Assembly (NCBI GenBank): GCA_030704615.1
Contig: CM060731.1
Span: 65,946,756-66,010,755 of the forward strand
Origin: Takakia lepidozioides
Taxonomy: Eukaryota > Streptophyta > Takakiopsida > Takakiales > Takakiaceae
Length of the DNA stretch: 64,000 bases
Reading direction: 5' to 3'
A program made the position numbers and the translations under genes. Positions 32,601 through 44,300 of the stretch are shown here, one piece after another; position 1 is the first letter of the stretch, and each line of letters starts with the position of its first letter. The notes below the pieces were generated by a model that was not told the origin of the DNA, did not search any database, and worked only from the letters and a program-made list of their open reading frames with translations.

Positions 32601-35381
32601 TATTTTGTTTTGTTTTGTTTTGTTTTATTCACAACCTCTCCGCACGCTAAGTAAGCAAGTTTAGTGCGATTAATCCACACCGCCTTGCCGTTGTTGCCGA
32701 GGTTGCGCATGCTGTTTTGATTTGTTTCATCCACTCCGATGCACGATATTGCTTCCGCGCCGCACCCGGCATCTCAATCGCTATGGGATACGACACGGCG
32801 TCAATTACAATAACGTCAACAAGAAGAAGAAGAAGAAGAAGAAGACCTCAATCAACAACTGTTTGTTTGTCCCCCTCGATGAGAAACTTGGGATGATGAT
32901 CTCAGTGGGCTTACAAATTGGGCAACTTTGGTGCATGTGGTCTGTTGCAACAACAAAATTTGTCCCACATGAGGGAGGTGGGTCTTTGTGGTGACAAAAC
33001 ACCTGACAAGCTATAGAGTGTTATTGGTGGATGGGCATTGAAGGAGGTTTGGCCTGACTTGTGACCTTTTCAGGAGAAAGATGGGGTGCTCAACTGGAGT
33101 TCAACTCTAAAACTTGTCCCAATTGAAACCACCAACTTGTTGCTGATGTGAAAAATGATTTTCATTATCAAACTGGGAAGCAACTTATCATTCATCCTCT
33201 GACATATCCGGTTCCCCCCGGCCACCAACAAATCTAGTATCCCACACTTACACTCAGTTAATTAATGTGTCACCATGATCTTTTTCAAAGACCCTACAAA
33301 TAGAAGAGGACCATGGCAGTAGTCACTGGTGACAAAACCCATAGTTCTACACCCCCAGGCACTTTCATTTGAAACCATCATTCTGCACAAAAGCAATCAC
33401 AAATTGGTGGACCTGCCCACTACAGTAAAGGGTGTGCATTACAATCCTCTTTAACAATATTGAAGAAAATGTGCTGCCCAGCGTTCCCAAGCGGAAACTA
33501 TTTCCTCCTACATAAAGAACTGGGGCTGATTTCTCTCCATCAAAATCGTTTCGTTATACAGTGTAATAGCCAGCTACGAGTCCGAGGGCAATACAAATAG
33601 TTATAATGCACAGTGCCAATTACACTCTGTGATGCCACCTCCGACAATGAAAGGAAAAAAAATCATCCCATGTCTTTACGCAGAGGAAGGCCCGTCGGTC
33701 GGGCGCCCCTTGAATTTCATGCCCAATGGCCTCGGGCTACCGCGCTAGGACCGGGGCATAAAATTCAAGGAGCGCCCTCCACTCAGGGCCTTCCTCTACA
33801 CATACCCACTTTACTTTTCTTTTTCTTTTGAAAGAAGAAGGGCACTGCCCAATTAGATTGATGAGAGGAAAAACAAAAACCTCAGAGAAGGCAACCGCCC
33901 ATAGGTCCCAACAAGGAGGACCCACTTATGGGCCAAGTTGAAGTAAATACATAAAGCAATTCATGAATGGATAACCCACCACAAATACTCCAAAATCCAA
34001 AACACTGCTTGGCTGTGGGAGTCTGACAGAGAAGTTGAATGAATGAGCAATTATCTGAGATGAAGAGAAAACCCTTTAGACTGGACTCGGGATACTCCTG
34101 CCAACTTACCTGCAGTTGAGCTTTATTAGAGAGGCAGTAGTGTGGCAGTATTGTGAGCACCTCCAGGCTGATTATAACTTGGTTGAACAACTCTATAAGG
34201 ACAAAGTTTCATGAAGACTCAAGAGTTGACAAGGCTTGTTCGTTAAATGATTCTCACTGGCTTTTTGCACTGGACAGATGTGACACTCGTTCCACCACTC
34301 AAAAGTAATTTAGCCAATGCTTTTGACGAGATTGATGCTCTCCTCAGACTGCTTGTGATCTCTGCAGGTTGCTAAAAGGTCGTTTGAAGACAAAAATTGG
34401 TTATGCAGTTTGCAAAACTCCAGGCTTGTCATTGGCATGTGCCCACATTCTCCACGCTCGGCTTGCGAGAGACAAGTGCATTAGTGTGTGAGCAAGAAAA
34501 GCTGAGTCAGCTGCTTTATCTTTCTCTCTTTCAAACCCTGTGTCTCCTCGTTCATTGGTTGAAAAGATCTCAGAATGTGTCAGCTCCTGTCTCTCTCTAG
34601 CGCTCTCTGCCCAATCCCATTCTCTACTGTTCCTAGTCTCTCCCCCTCAATTGTGGTTTTCTGTCCAAGCCCACCCACCCCTGAACGACCTTTTCCTCTG
34701 CAATCTTTTCCCTCTGATGCCCCCTCTTAAACACGTACAAACTCCTCAATACCTTTGCACGAGGTTTCTCTCCTATCATGGGTGTCCCAAGATTCTCTTC
34801 TGTCAAGCCCTCTTTGCAGTTTACCCCATTGCCCTCTTGCTCCCACACCCTCAAACCGAACAAATGTCTCTTCCACACACCGCCCCCCAGCCGCCAACCT
34901 TTTTCCCATGGGATCTGGGATGTTAGGGAGTGGGCGCGGCGGCCATTCGTTTCATGGAATTCTTCTACCACTGCAGGATGGAATGGGAGGTGTCATAATC
35001 TTCAAATGCAAAGGATTTTGACCAATCAAAAGTAGATATTCATAAACTGTTTCTAGGTGTTTGGTTCACCCAATGTCTGCATAGTCATCTGTCTTCACTG
35101 ATTACCTCCCACAACAAAAGACAACCAGAGTTAATTTGCAGTGAAAACTTTGCATGTTATTAGTGAAATAATCTTTACCTACACCAGACAATGAAATTGT
35201 CAACTTCCCATGTTTGACAATGGTGTTGCCTGAGACTGCACTTGAATACCTCAGGACACAAAATTATCTGCAATGGAAATTCACTGCAAAGGTGTGTAAC
35301 TTTGAGAGCATAAAACTATACAATACTCAGGCCGGATAGATAGATTAGCTCATAATGTTTGTATGCAAATCAAGGTAAAAC
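32601..35381. other. intergenic region and SCD1 3' flank
   Basis: It contains a short (GAA)n tract at about 32820-32844, the inverted repeat at 33682-33797, and pyrimidine-rich sequence near 34510-34900. No gene is recognised. The sequence just below 35382 should contain the SCD1 3' UTR. Confidence 0.4.
33682..33797. repeat. 116-nt imperfect inverted repeat (foldback)
   Basis: The left arm begins AGAGGAAGGCCC and ends CCTTGAATTTCATGCCC. The right arm is its near-exact reverse complement. The arms are about 44 bp with a few mismatches, and the loop is about 28 bases. Size and shape fit a plant microRNA-type precursor or a small foldback MITE. No clear target duplication was seen. Confidence 0.85.
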
Positions 35382-38300
35382 CTAGACTAAAAGGTTTACA
35401 AACGGCTCCCAAAGCCGGAGCAGACCATTACGAGCTCCACTACAAATACGGCCTCGTTCCACATCTGAAGCCACACACCTCACCTGCACCGCATCTCATC
35501 TTAGTTAGTTATATTGCAATCCATCTTTCTGTCCACAAATGGCAGGACACCCAATCTGAGAACAAGCTGTGCTACATAACTAGTGATGTAGGATTCTCAC
35601 ATCGGCATCCCAAGCTTCTAAGCTCCTCATTCATAAGGAGACATGTCCTGCACTGCACTCTCTGAGAATTGACCCATGCAAAAATTGCAGTTTACCACAG
35701 CAGCACTGCGAGGTGGCGTTCGCAGCAACTGCCAGGCAGCGCAGTGAGCAGCAGCAGGGTGTTTCTCAGGTCGATGAAAGAGTGACATGGAATTATCGGC
35801 TGCCCCTACTGCCAGCCACCGCTCTCCTGCTCTGATGCTCAGCACACTGCCAACATGTACTCCCTCCACAGTGCTGGCACAGCGAAATGCTCCTGCAAGC
35901 ATTAGTGTAAAGACCCCTGAGGTCAATGATCATTCAGACAAGACAATAGCCCTCTTAAACCTTAGAGCTAATAGCCACATGTAAACCCTTCAGTTAGAAT
36001 TTGCTTCAATTGTGGAAAAAGACAAGTTCATGTGTCAGTTCAGTTACGAGTTAGATCAGCCAATTGAGCCATCTGACCACGTATACCAGCCTGATGTGCA
36101 CCATTCCTGAGGACAAAGACGTGGGGTCAGGTGAGGAATGAGTGCTCTAGTTTCACTAGAAAAAGCTGAGAGAAGTGAGTGCTAATCCCACTAGGCGAAG
36201 CCAATCCAATTTCACAAGCACGATTGTTAGCAGCTGCCAATGGCTGGAACAACACAGTGAGCAACATCAGCGGCAGAGAAAACAGCACACCTTCCTTCCG
36301 CTCCCATATGCGTACCATCCCATCTGCAGAGCCTGCATAAGGAAACAAATGAAATGAAATGGTGCTTTATAACGTCCGCGGAAAGCTCATAGAGCTTATG
36401 TCACAAACAGACAGTCACATTAGCATTCCAGACTTAGCCATTGAAACATTGCAAAGATAGGAGATCCAAGCAAATTATTTGCAAAGAGGGCAGGACATTA
36501 CCTGTGATGATGCCATTGTCATCCGCACAGTACTCAACAGAGGTGATGGCGCCAGCATGGCATGCCAGCACTGTATCACATGCACCACGGGACACAGACC
36601 AGACACGTGCAGTCCAGTCATCACTGCCTGTGATGATGGTGTCGCCGACCATACGCAATGACCTACAATCATCCGAACCAAAGTGGTGCAATTTATCTTG
36701 TGCATGACATTAAGACACAAACTTCCAACTGTGCACAGCGACTTTTATCTCTAAGAATCTGGACTTTCCATGACAACTAATGCTTCAAATCTTAGTCATC
36801 TGCAAGACATGGTACATATTACAAAGTAAAGAAACCCTACCAAAAGAAAGTACACCGATAATTGGCAGATTCTCATGGATGGATGTTAGATTGGGCACTC
36901 TCGAGGTACCCAATTCACAGTAACACAGCTATTAAAGGACTGAAGCTGCATTATTACTTCTGGTGTCTTCCAGAGCTCCAAACCATACACAACTATGTGA
37001 GCTCTTCTAGCCAAACCTAACTGAAGCAGTGTCATCAGGTGTGGCCAGTCTGAAACATTTTACAGGGATCCATTTGTGACATGGATGGCACTTGCATCTG
37101 GATATAGAGTAGGCCTCCTCACCTGATCCACTTGCTGTGTCCCACCAGCGTATGCATCTGCTTCCCTGCACGGACATCCCACACATTTCCCACCCTGCTC
37201 CTTCCAGGATGAGAAAGTTCCGGAGGATCAACGCAATCTCACCACTTTTGTCAATGTCAGTTCCATCCTAATTACAAGAAAACGCCCAGATTTTCTAGCC
37301 AGACTTCTGCCTGGCCTAGCTCCTTCCCTTATACTCACAAGAAAATGCCCAGACTCTTCTAGCCACAAAGATTTCTGCCTGTACCCTGTACCTAGTTCCT
37401 CAATTGAGGGCGGGGTCTAGTGTAACCCACTTCCATCTTAACCACCCCTTCTCCACTACCTAGCCTCTCCCTGTCTGCATGCCAAGGCCAGTGATATACC
37501 CATCCACACCCGCAGCAGCCAGCACGCCTGTTGTGTCATCATAGTCCATGCACAGCACAGCACTGGAGTGACGCCCCACAGTAGCCACACAAGTATCGGT
37601 GCGCACATCCCACATCTTTACACTGCCATCATGTGATGCAGTGAGCACACGCTCCCCCGACAACATTCTCACACAGCTTACCTGCATGGACACAGAAATA
37701 ACTCATGCTTTCAAAATCCATTTCCTTGCATCTCAACCATCTGATTGAACCGGCTCCAACATGCCTGTTCATGACCATTCCTCCCTTCTGCGTTTCTGCC
37801 CTTTGGAGACAACGGCATCACAGTCAAAGCAACAGGGTGTTCTTCAATTTTAATGGAGAGTCTCTAAGAAAGGTAAGTAGCATAATGGCCAACACTTGAT
37901 TGAGCCTGCTTCACAGGAAGGCATTAAAATGGTTGGCTGAATGTCCATGCACAACCAGATAATGAACTGCACAAAAAGCAGAGACATATAGGTGAGCAAG
38001 ATTGATTGTCGCAGACTAGAGATTGCAATTTTGAAAGAATCAAACACCCACGAAAGAAATCAGATGACCCAGGATAGTGGAGCTAATGCTCTCTCTTGAT
38101 GTGTGACTTGCTGTTGAGTGGGTCATCTGTTTTCTTTTGGTGGGTGTTTCTCTAGTCTGCGACAATCGCCATCAAGGGCCAAAGACCTCAATTTGGTGGT
38201 TGCAGTCAAGATTAGAGATGAAACAGCCAATATGCAAATAGCCAAACTGAATAATATAGTATGCATCTAACAGGAATCGTAACGATGCTATGTGCAAATG

Positions 38301-41300
38301 AGGCAAAAAAGTTAGATCCAGAGTGACATTCACCATGCAGGCTCTTGCTCTACCTATCATACCCCATGCAAAGTACCTGGGAAAAATCCTCAGTCCCCTG
38401 CAAAGAGCAACTTGCTAGTGGCACAAACTGAATTGAATTGGCAGATAGCCGACTTCAGAGCACTGGAGGAAGGGCTTACTTGCTAAACAAGCCACAGATA
38501 TTTCCAAAACAGCTGAAGAGATTCGAAAACGACTTCTGGGGTGTGATAAAGCTGACATACTTTGTCAAATCAAGCCTCTTGTCTACCCTTCAGACCCCAT
38601 TATACCTGACATTTCTTCATTATTAACTACTGCAAGGACTTACGTAGGTTTCCACTCCAGCCCCTGTAAAATATACACAAAGAACTGCTATGGTTTCCTG
38701 TGCTTGCATTTTACATTTGGCCCTCACCCTCATACCCAGAACAACCAAACTCCCTCATAGCCCAACAACAAGGATTGATATACCTTCCCATCATGTCCCT
38801 TCAGTTCCTCCAACAATTGCGCATGACTCTTATCCCACACCAGGACACGCTGATCATCAGAGCCAGAGACTATCCGCAATCTATCTGAGCTGATTGCACG
38901 AACTGTCCTGTTTGCAACCAGTCAAAACCCAAGGCATCAGACAGCCAGAGTGACATGCTGACTAAACTACAAGTACTACACCACATACCACTCTTGGAAA
39001 CAAGTTGTCTAATCTCTCCTCCATAATCCACAACACCCTGGAACAGAAGTTAGCAAAACATATTCCTTACTTACAATTCCTCTTATTTCTTCTGAGAAGT
39101 GTGAGGCCTGTGCTGGTTGGTTTATTAGTTGTTACTGTAAGGCTGTGAGGCAAGAAATTTGACAGGCACCTGCCCATTGCTTGGAATTGCTTTGTTCCGA
39201 TTTATCTTGCAAAGTGAAGTCTTCCCAAATATTACTTCACATGCACGATGTCCAGTTTTTTAGGAATCTTGACTAAGGAAAATCTGTGTGTTAAACTAAT
39301 CTACAAAATCGCTAAAACTCTCCTTCATTGACATGATTGTATAGGCACTTGAATTAACAAATTAACTTGACAAAAGGAAAAATTACTACTTGCTGCTTGA
39401 AGATATGCATTGACACTTTTCGTAATTAGAGGACTAAGTTACTATCTGGAAATATTTAGACCTAGCAACTGCCTGCTCACATGCACACATAAACTCAACA
39501 ATCAGACGAGCTTTCAAACATCATATTCAGACTAAGGCCTTTCAGACACTATTTACCCTGGGCTGTGAAAGATGACAAACAAAACTGTCCACCAGTACGA
39601 ACAGTGGTTCAAGGATTTAGAATTCAGGTTTGGATCCACAACCTACATTACCGAGTACAAAGATATCTGGCCAATCAACTAGTGAGTCTCCCAGTGCAGG
39701 TTCCACATAGGGATGGGGGCCTTACAACACTAATCACAGCAATTTTTGCTCTCATGCAGCACTGAGAGGGTCAAGTCATGCCCTCACAACGAGTATGCAG
39801 ACTACTTGTCCAGCCCTCACCTGTAAGAACATGGAAATGGAAGGAAGTTGCTGGTAGAAAGGTCTTCAGGCATTATCCATTAATCTGAACCCTTCTGAGG
39901 AGGTCAGTCATCTTGTGACAGTATTCAAACCAGCCACACCATGGGCAGATGGCAAACCAAAATGGTCGATACTAGGTATTCGTCGAAGACCATCACTGTT
40001 CAGTGACCACATCCTTTAGTACCAGTTTGTAGCATTTCGAGGGAATGGCAACATGACGTATGTGTGATGACCAACCTACTGATATCAAAAGCTCAGCTGA
40101 TTGGTCAGTAAATCCAAAATGTCTGGCACAGGTTTTCTTCCTGCGGTACAACCCAAACAGCATTATCACAAGATAATGTCAAGCTGAGGAATACGAAGGT
40201 CAGGGTAGAAAGGGTCTTCAATAGAAGAGCCTAGGTCAATATTCAGTGGCAGCGATTTCCAACACATCTATCTATGAATGTAAGGCTCCACTTGATATAG
40301 CAGTTGAAGTTTTAAGGTCTGGCCATTTTTTCCCATCGATGGGAAGGAGAGTTCGGGTACTGTGTTCTATTCCCTGATGCAGGCTATGTTCTCCCTACAA
40401 CCTGTCTCAGGTGCCCAAACCAATAAGGTAAAGTGAACCTACTGGGTGAAGGTAAAATGGTAAGAAGACTCTGAAACTGAGGATCCCCTTGTTCACAAGC
40501 CCTCTTCTATTCCTTTCTTACTTAATTCGCCTTAAGAGTAGCAATGCATACCCAGTGTGGCCGTCAAAGGTAGCCCGCAGCTCAGATCCCCGCATGTTTG
40601 GATCCCACATCTTGATCTGTCATTCCCACACAGGGCACTCTCGCTTAAGCAGCAACTCGGGGAAAAACTTACTTGAACACTAGTCACAAGACCCTCCCAG
40701 AAACAGACCCTCCTAATAAACAGTCCATGCATGGTTGAATGGCAGTAACAACTGCACCAGTACTGCCTTGGATAATGCCAACAGGGTTTCATTCAGGAGA
40801 TGCCTCACAAATATCTGTTCTCTAAAGGCCAACAAGTCGTGTGCTATGTGCAAGATTCACTATTTGTCCTTCAAAATACTTGGGATGCATTCCATACAAA
40901 TATCATGATCACTAGAACACCGTAAATCCTTATCTCAAAAAATGCAACACCCCAGGGCAGGCCAAGCCTTGTCTATTCAAGTGTGTAGACACCTTCATCT
41001 GGGAGAAGACAACATCATGCTCACAGAGGAATAAAACTGCACTTCAATGTTGCTCTTGAGAAAGCAAAGGTGTACTGTAATACATCTTACTCACTTTTTC
41101 ATCACAGCTAGGAGAAGGTGAGGTTTCTCTCGGTAACCATTGCAATGAGGATGGCACCATAATCAAGTAGCTCATATTGTTCATGACATCAGCAAAGACC
41201 TGTATCATTGTGAGGAATACGAACTTTGAACATAGCCCACTTCCCGCTTTCCTACAAGCTAACAGAATTCATTGAGGATGTAAGGTGAGAAAATTTACTA

Positions 41301-44300
41301 CACCCTCAAGAATTTGGGATGGGAGTTTGTACCATACAATCTGCCGACCCACTGATAAAGTAGCCTGCTTCTTCACAGTCACCAATCAAATCCCCCATCT
41401 CACTTTTAGTGCCTGCGTGCAAGGCAGTCACAGACGCCTTATGTCCCCGGAGCAAACGTACTCCTGATGGCCCACGCTTCAGGACTGACCCCGGATCCAC
41501 ATTTGGTTGCGGTATGTTTCTGGTACTTTCAATTCCATCTGCCAAACCACCTCCAATTAAAGCCAACCTTCCCAACTTTAACCTGCCAGGCCTATCTGCA
41601 CTGTATCTGTTGCTTTCAGATGTTCTAACATGCTTGAAAAGAACAGAAACGAAGAAAGGGGAAGGGGAGAGACACTGTAAACAATTATTATAAGAAACAT
41701 GTCCACAATAGGCCAGGTCTGCTTTGAAGTCGAGAAAAGATATTTATAATTACCTTGAAATGGTGGGGCCTATCATGAGCAGCAACTGGTTCACCATTGT
41801 AATGCAGCACGCTCTCACAAAGCAGAGGAGGACAAATCCGAGGTCTTTCTTGCTATAATTCAAAATATGCAGGGACAAAAAAGGTGTTTCATGCATTGTC
41901 CTAGATTCCTGGTGGGATGCATTAGAATTCTTCCTTGCTGGCCTTAGCTGTTCTTTGCGGAGGGAGCAACTTATACTTGCAGTTGCTGGTCTGGGTTGGC
42001 CTTCCCAGGTTGTCTTTGGGTATAGCCTGTTACCCCTCTGCTGCCATCTCATCCTTGAGGGCTTTCTAGCATCTATGGCTTTTGCGCACAGAGGGCCATG
42101 GACAGTGGAAGAACAGTAAAATCGGCATTAAAAGAAAGGCATCAACCTTCCATGGGACAAGTAGAATCTTAGGAGAAAACCCATCAAGAGAAAGAGAGAT
42201 AGAGAGAAAGAGAGCGAACCGAGAACGGCATGACCGCCTCGAGTGCGACCTGCTGCAGCGGATTGGGCTAGCACAGCACGGTCCCGACTGAACATGCTCT
42301 GCACCCAGCTACGACCAATGCCGGCTGCCTCTAATGACGGCTGCTGGTTCTCATCACTACTGCTGTGATCCTGCTGCTGCATTTGCTGCTGTGAGGGTAG
42401 TACTATGGCTAGTTCTGGTAACAGTCCCCAGTATCCCTCGTTGACTTGCCGCATGAGGGACAATAAACCCCTCAATTTGATCTGCAGATGAAACAGTGTA
42501 CCTTAAGACTGCAGGAATCATATATGCCCCAGCTATTGTTGACGTATATTGAACAATCCACTAGCAAAGTCAATGGAGTGCTTGCTGCAACTTCCCTTCT
42601 GATACTACTCCAATGATGACATAGGCATCAGCTGCAACCGCATATCTTGGTATGGGCAGAGTGCAATTGCTAGACATCTGAAAACATTTTGCTGAGTTGT
42701 GGTTGGTCACATATGCCTCCCAAACTAATCCATCACTCTCCATGGACTGTGAACTAGCAATGATAGCTGGCAACCACAGAAACTTCAAGCATATATAAAG
42801 GCAGTCACAGTGGGACCAGTTTGCAGCAAGGCCCTAACCAGCTGCGTAGAGCCAAGATTGTTCTTCCGCGCAATGGACTCCACAATGAACCAGGCCTTCA
42901 GATCTGGCAAGCCCAAGCCAGCCTGCCCAACCCACGACCTCATTTATAAACAAAGAGCAAGGAAAGAACACAAGCTGGCTACGCTAATCAAGCCTGCCAC
43001 CAACAAAGATGTAGAGTAAACTGTCTACTCAGAATAAGGAGACAGAACATATACACATACCAGATGTTGGATCAAGACCACAAGCTGGTGTGTCACTAAA
43101 GCTGCATAGCTGCCAGTTCTGTTGTCACACACACACCAAACAATCACTGCGTCAGACTGGCTGCCTGTTTGATTATTATGGCAAGGCTGCTCCTATCTGA
43201 AGATCTAAAGACAAGAACAACAGATCGGTCACACACTGTTTCATTGGTTCATCATATACTCTCCCATTCCTTTAGGATGTGAACGGCGCTTAAGAGGTTT
43301 GTGAGAAGGTTGTGATTGCTGACTATCAACAATGTTGTGTTGGATCTCTTTACCAAACCTTGTAGTCACGACTTGTTCTTCCATCATATTGATCTCTCTA
43401 TCTGCTCTATCTCATTAGAGCTATGAAGCCAAACCACAGCTTGACGGAGATGCTGTTAATTGAAAAGGCAATGGAAAACATTGGAAACATTAAACATTGG
43501 ACATTCTTTTGAAACTAAGATGCAAGAGGCCCTAGGGAACAGGAGAAGGTACTTGCATGTGCAATGGCTAGGACAAGGACAGCCAGGTCAAAATCCTTCC
43601 CCTCGAAACAATATTCAGCACTGAATTGCTAATGCAGATGAACAGTTGCCCATTACAATAAAGGATGCGTAACATGCAGAAACAAGTGGGGATTAAAAGC
43701 CAGTTGCAAGAAAGTGCATTGAAATTCTGTCGAAGGCCAATAAGCTCCAAAATATTCAGGGTCTAGTCATTCAGCCTCAACTTTTCTCCAACCACCAAAA
43801 ATGAGCTGAAGTTCCAAAGGAGAATGAGGGGGGAAATTGAAATTCGTACTTGTCAGAGGAAGTCTCCATGCAGATGTCAAAATACCCCTCCCAGAATCTG
43901 CAATTTCAGAAGTGTAGCTTCTTAGCATAGCCACTATTGCCACAATGCTGAAGACAAACAGCAAAGGGGAAAAAACAGCCACAGAGGTAATTACTGCAAA
44001 GTTTTAAGAATAGCAAATCAAACCCATCCAACTGTCTTCAGAGGAGGAAAAAAAAACGTTGTCTATCTCCAGTTTCTCATGGTTAGCCTGACTGATATTA
44101 TCAGAGTGAATCAGTACTCTGTAGCACCTACCGAAGTTCATCCCACACAGGCAAGGCCCCGAGATGTCTTTGAATATAGTCCTTGATATTTCCTACATCC
44201 GTATGATGAACTGCTGCCGCAATTTCCAGTGCATCGCGCAACGTCACCATATCATTGCGTGAAGTGGCTCTACTCGCTGTAGTTTTGAACTGCACACCTC

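Noticed and set aside
31820-32650. A 276-codon + strand ORF in the GC-rich region, with overlapping long ORFs on both strands
   Set aside because: Stops are rare in all frames because of high G+C. Arg/Pro/Ala-rich translations in several frames at once argue against coding.
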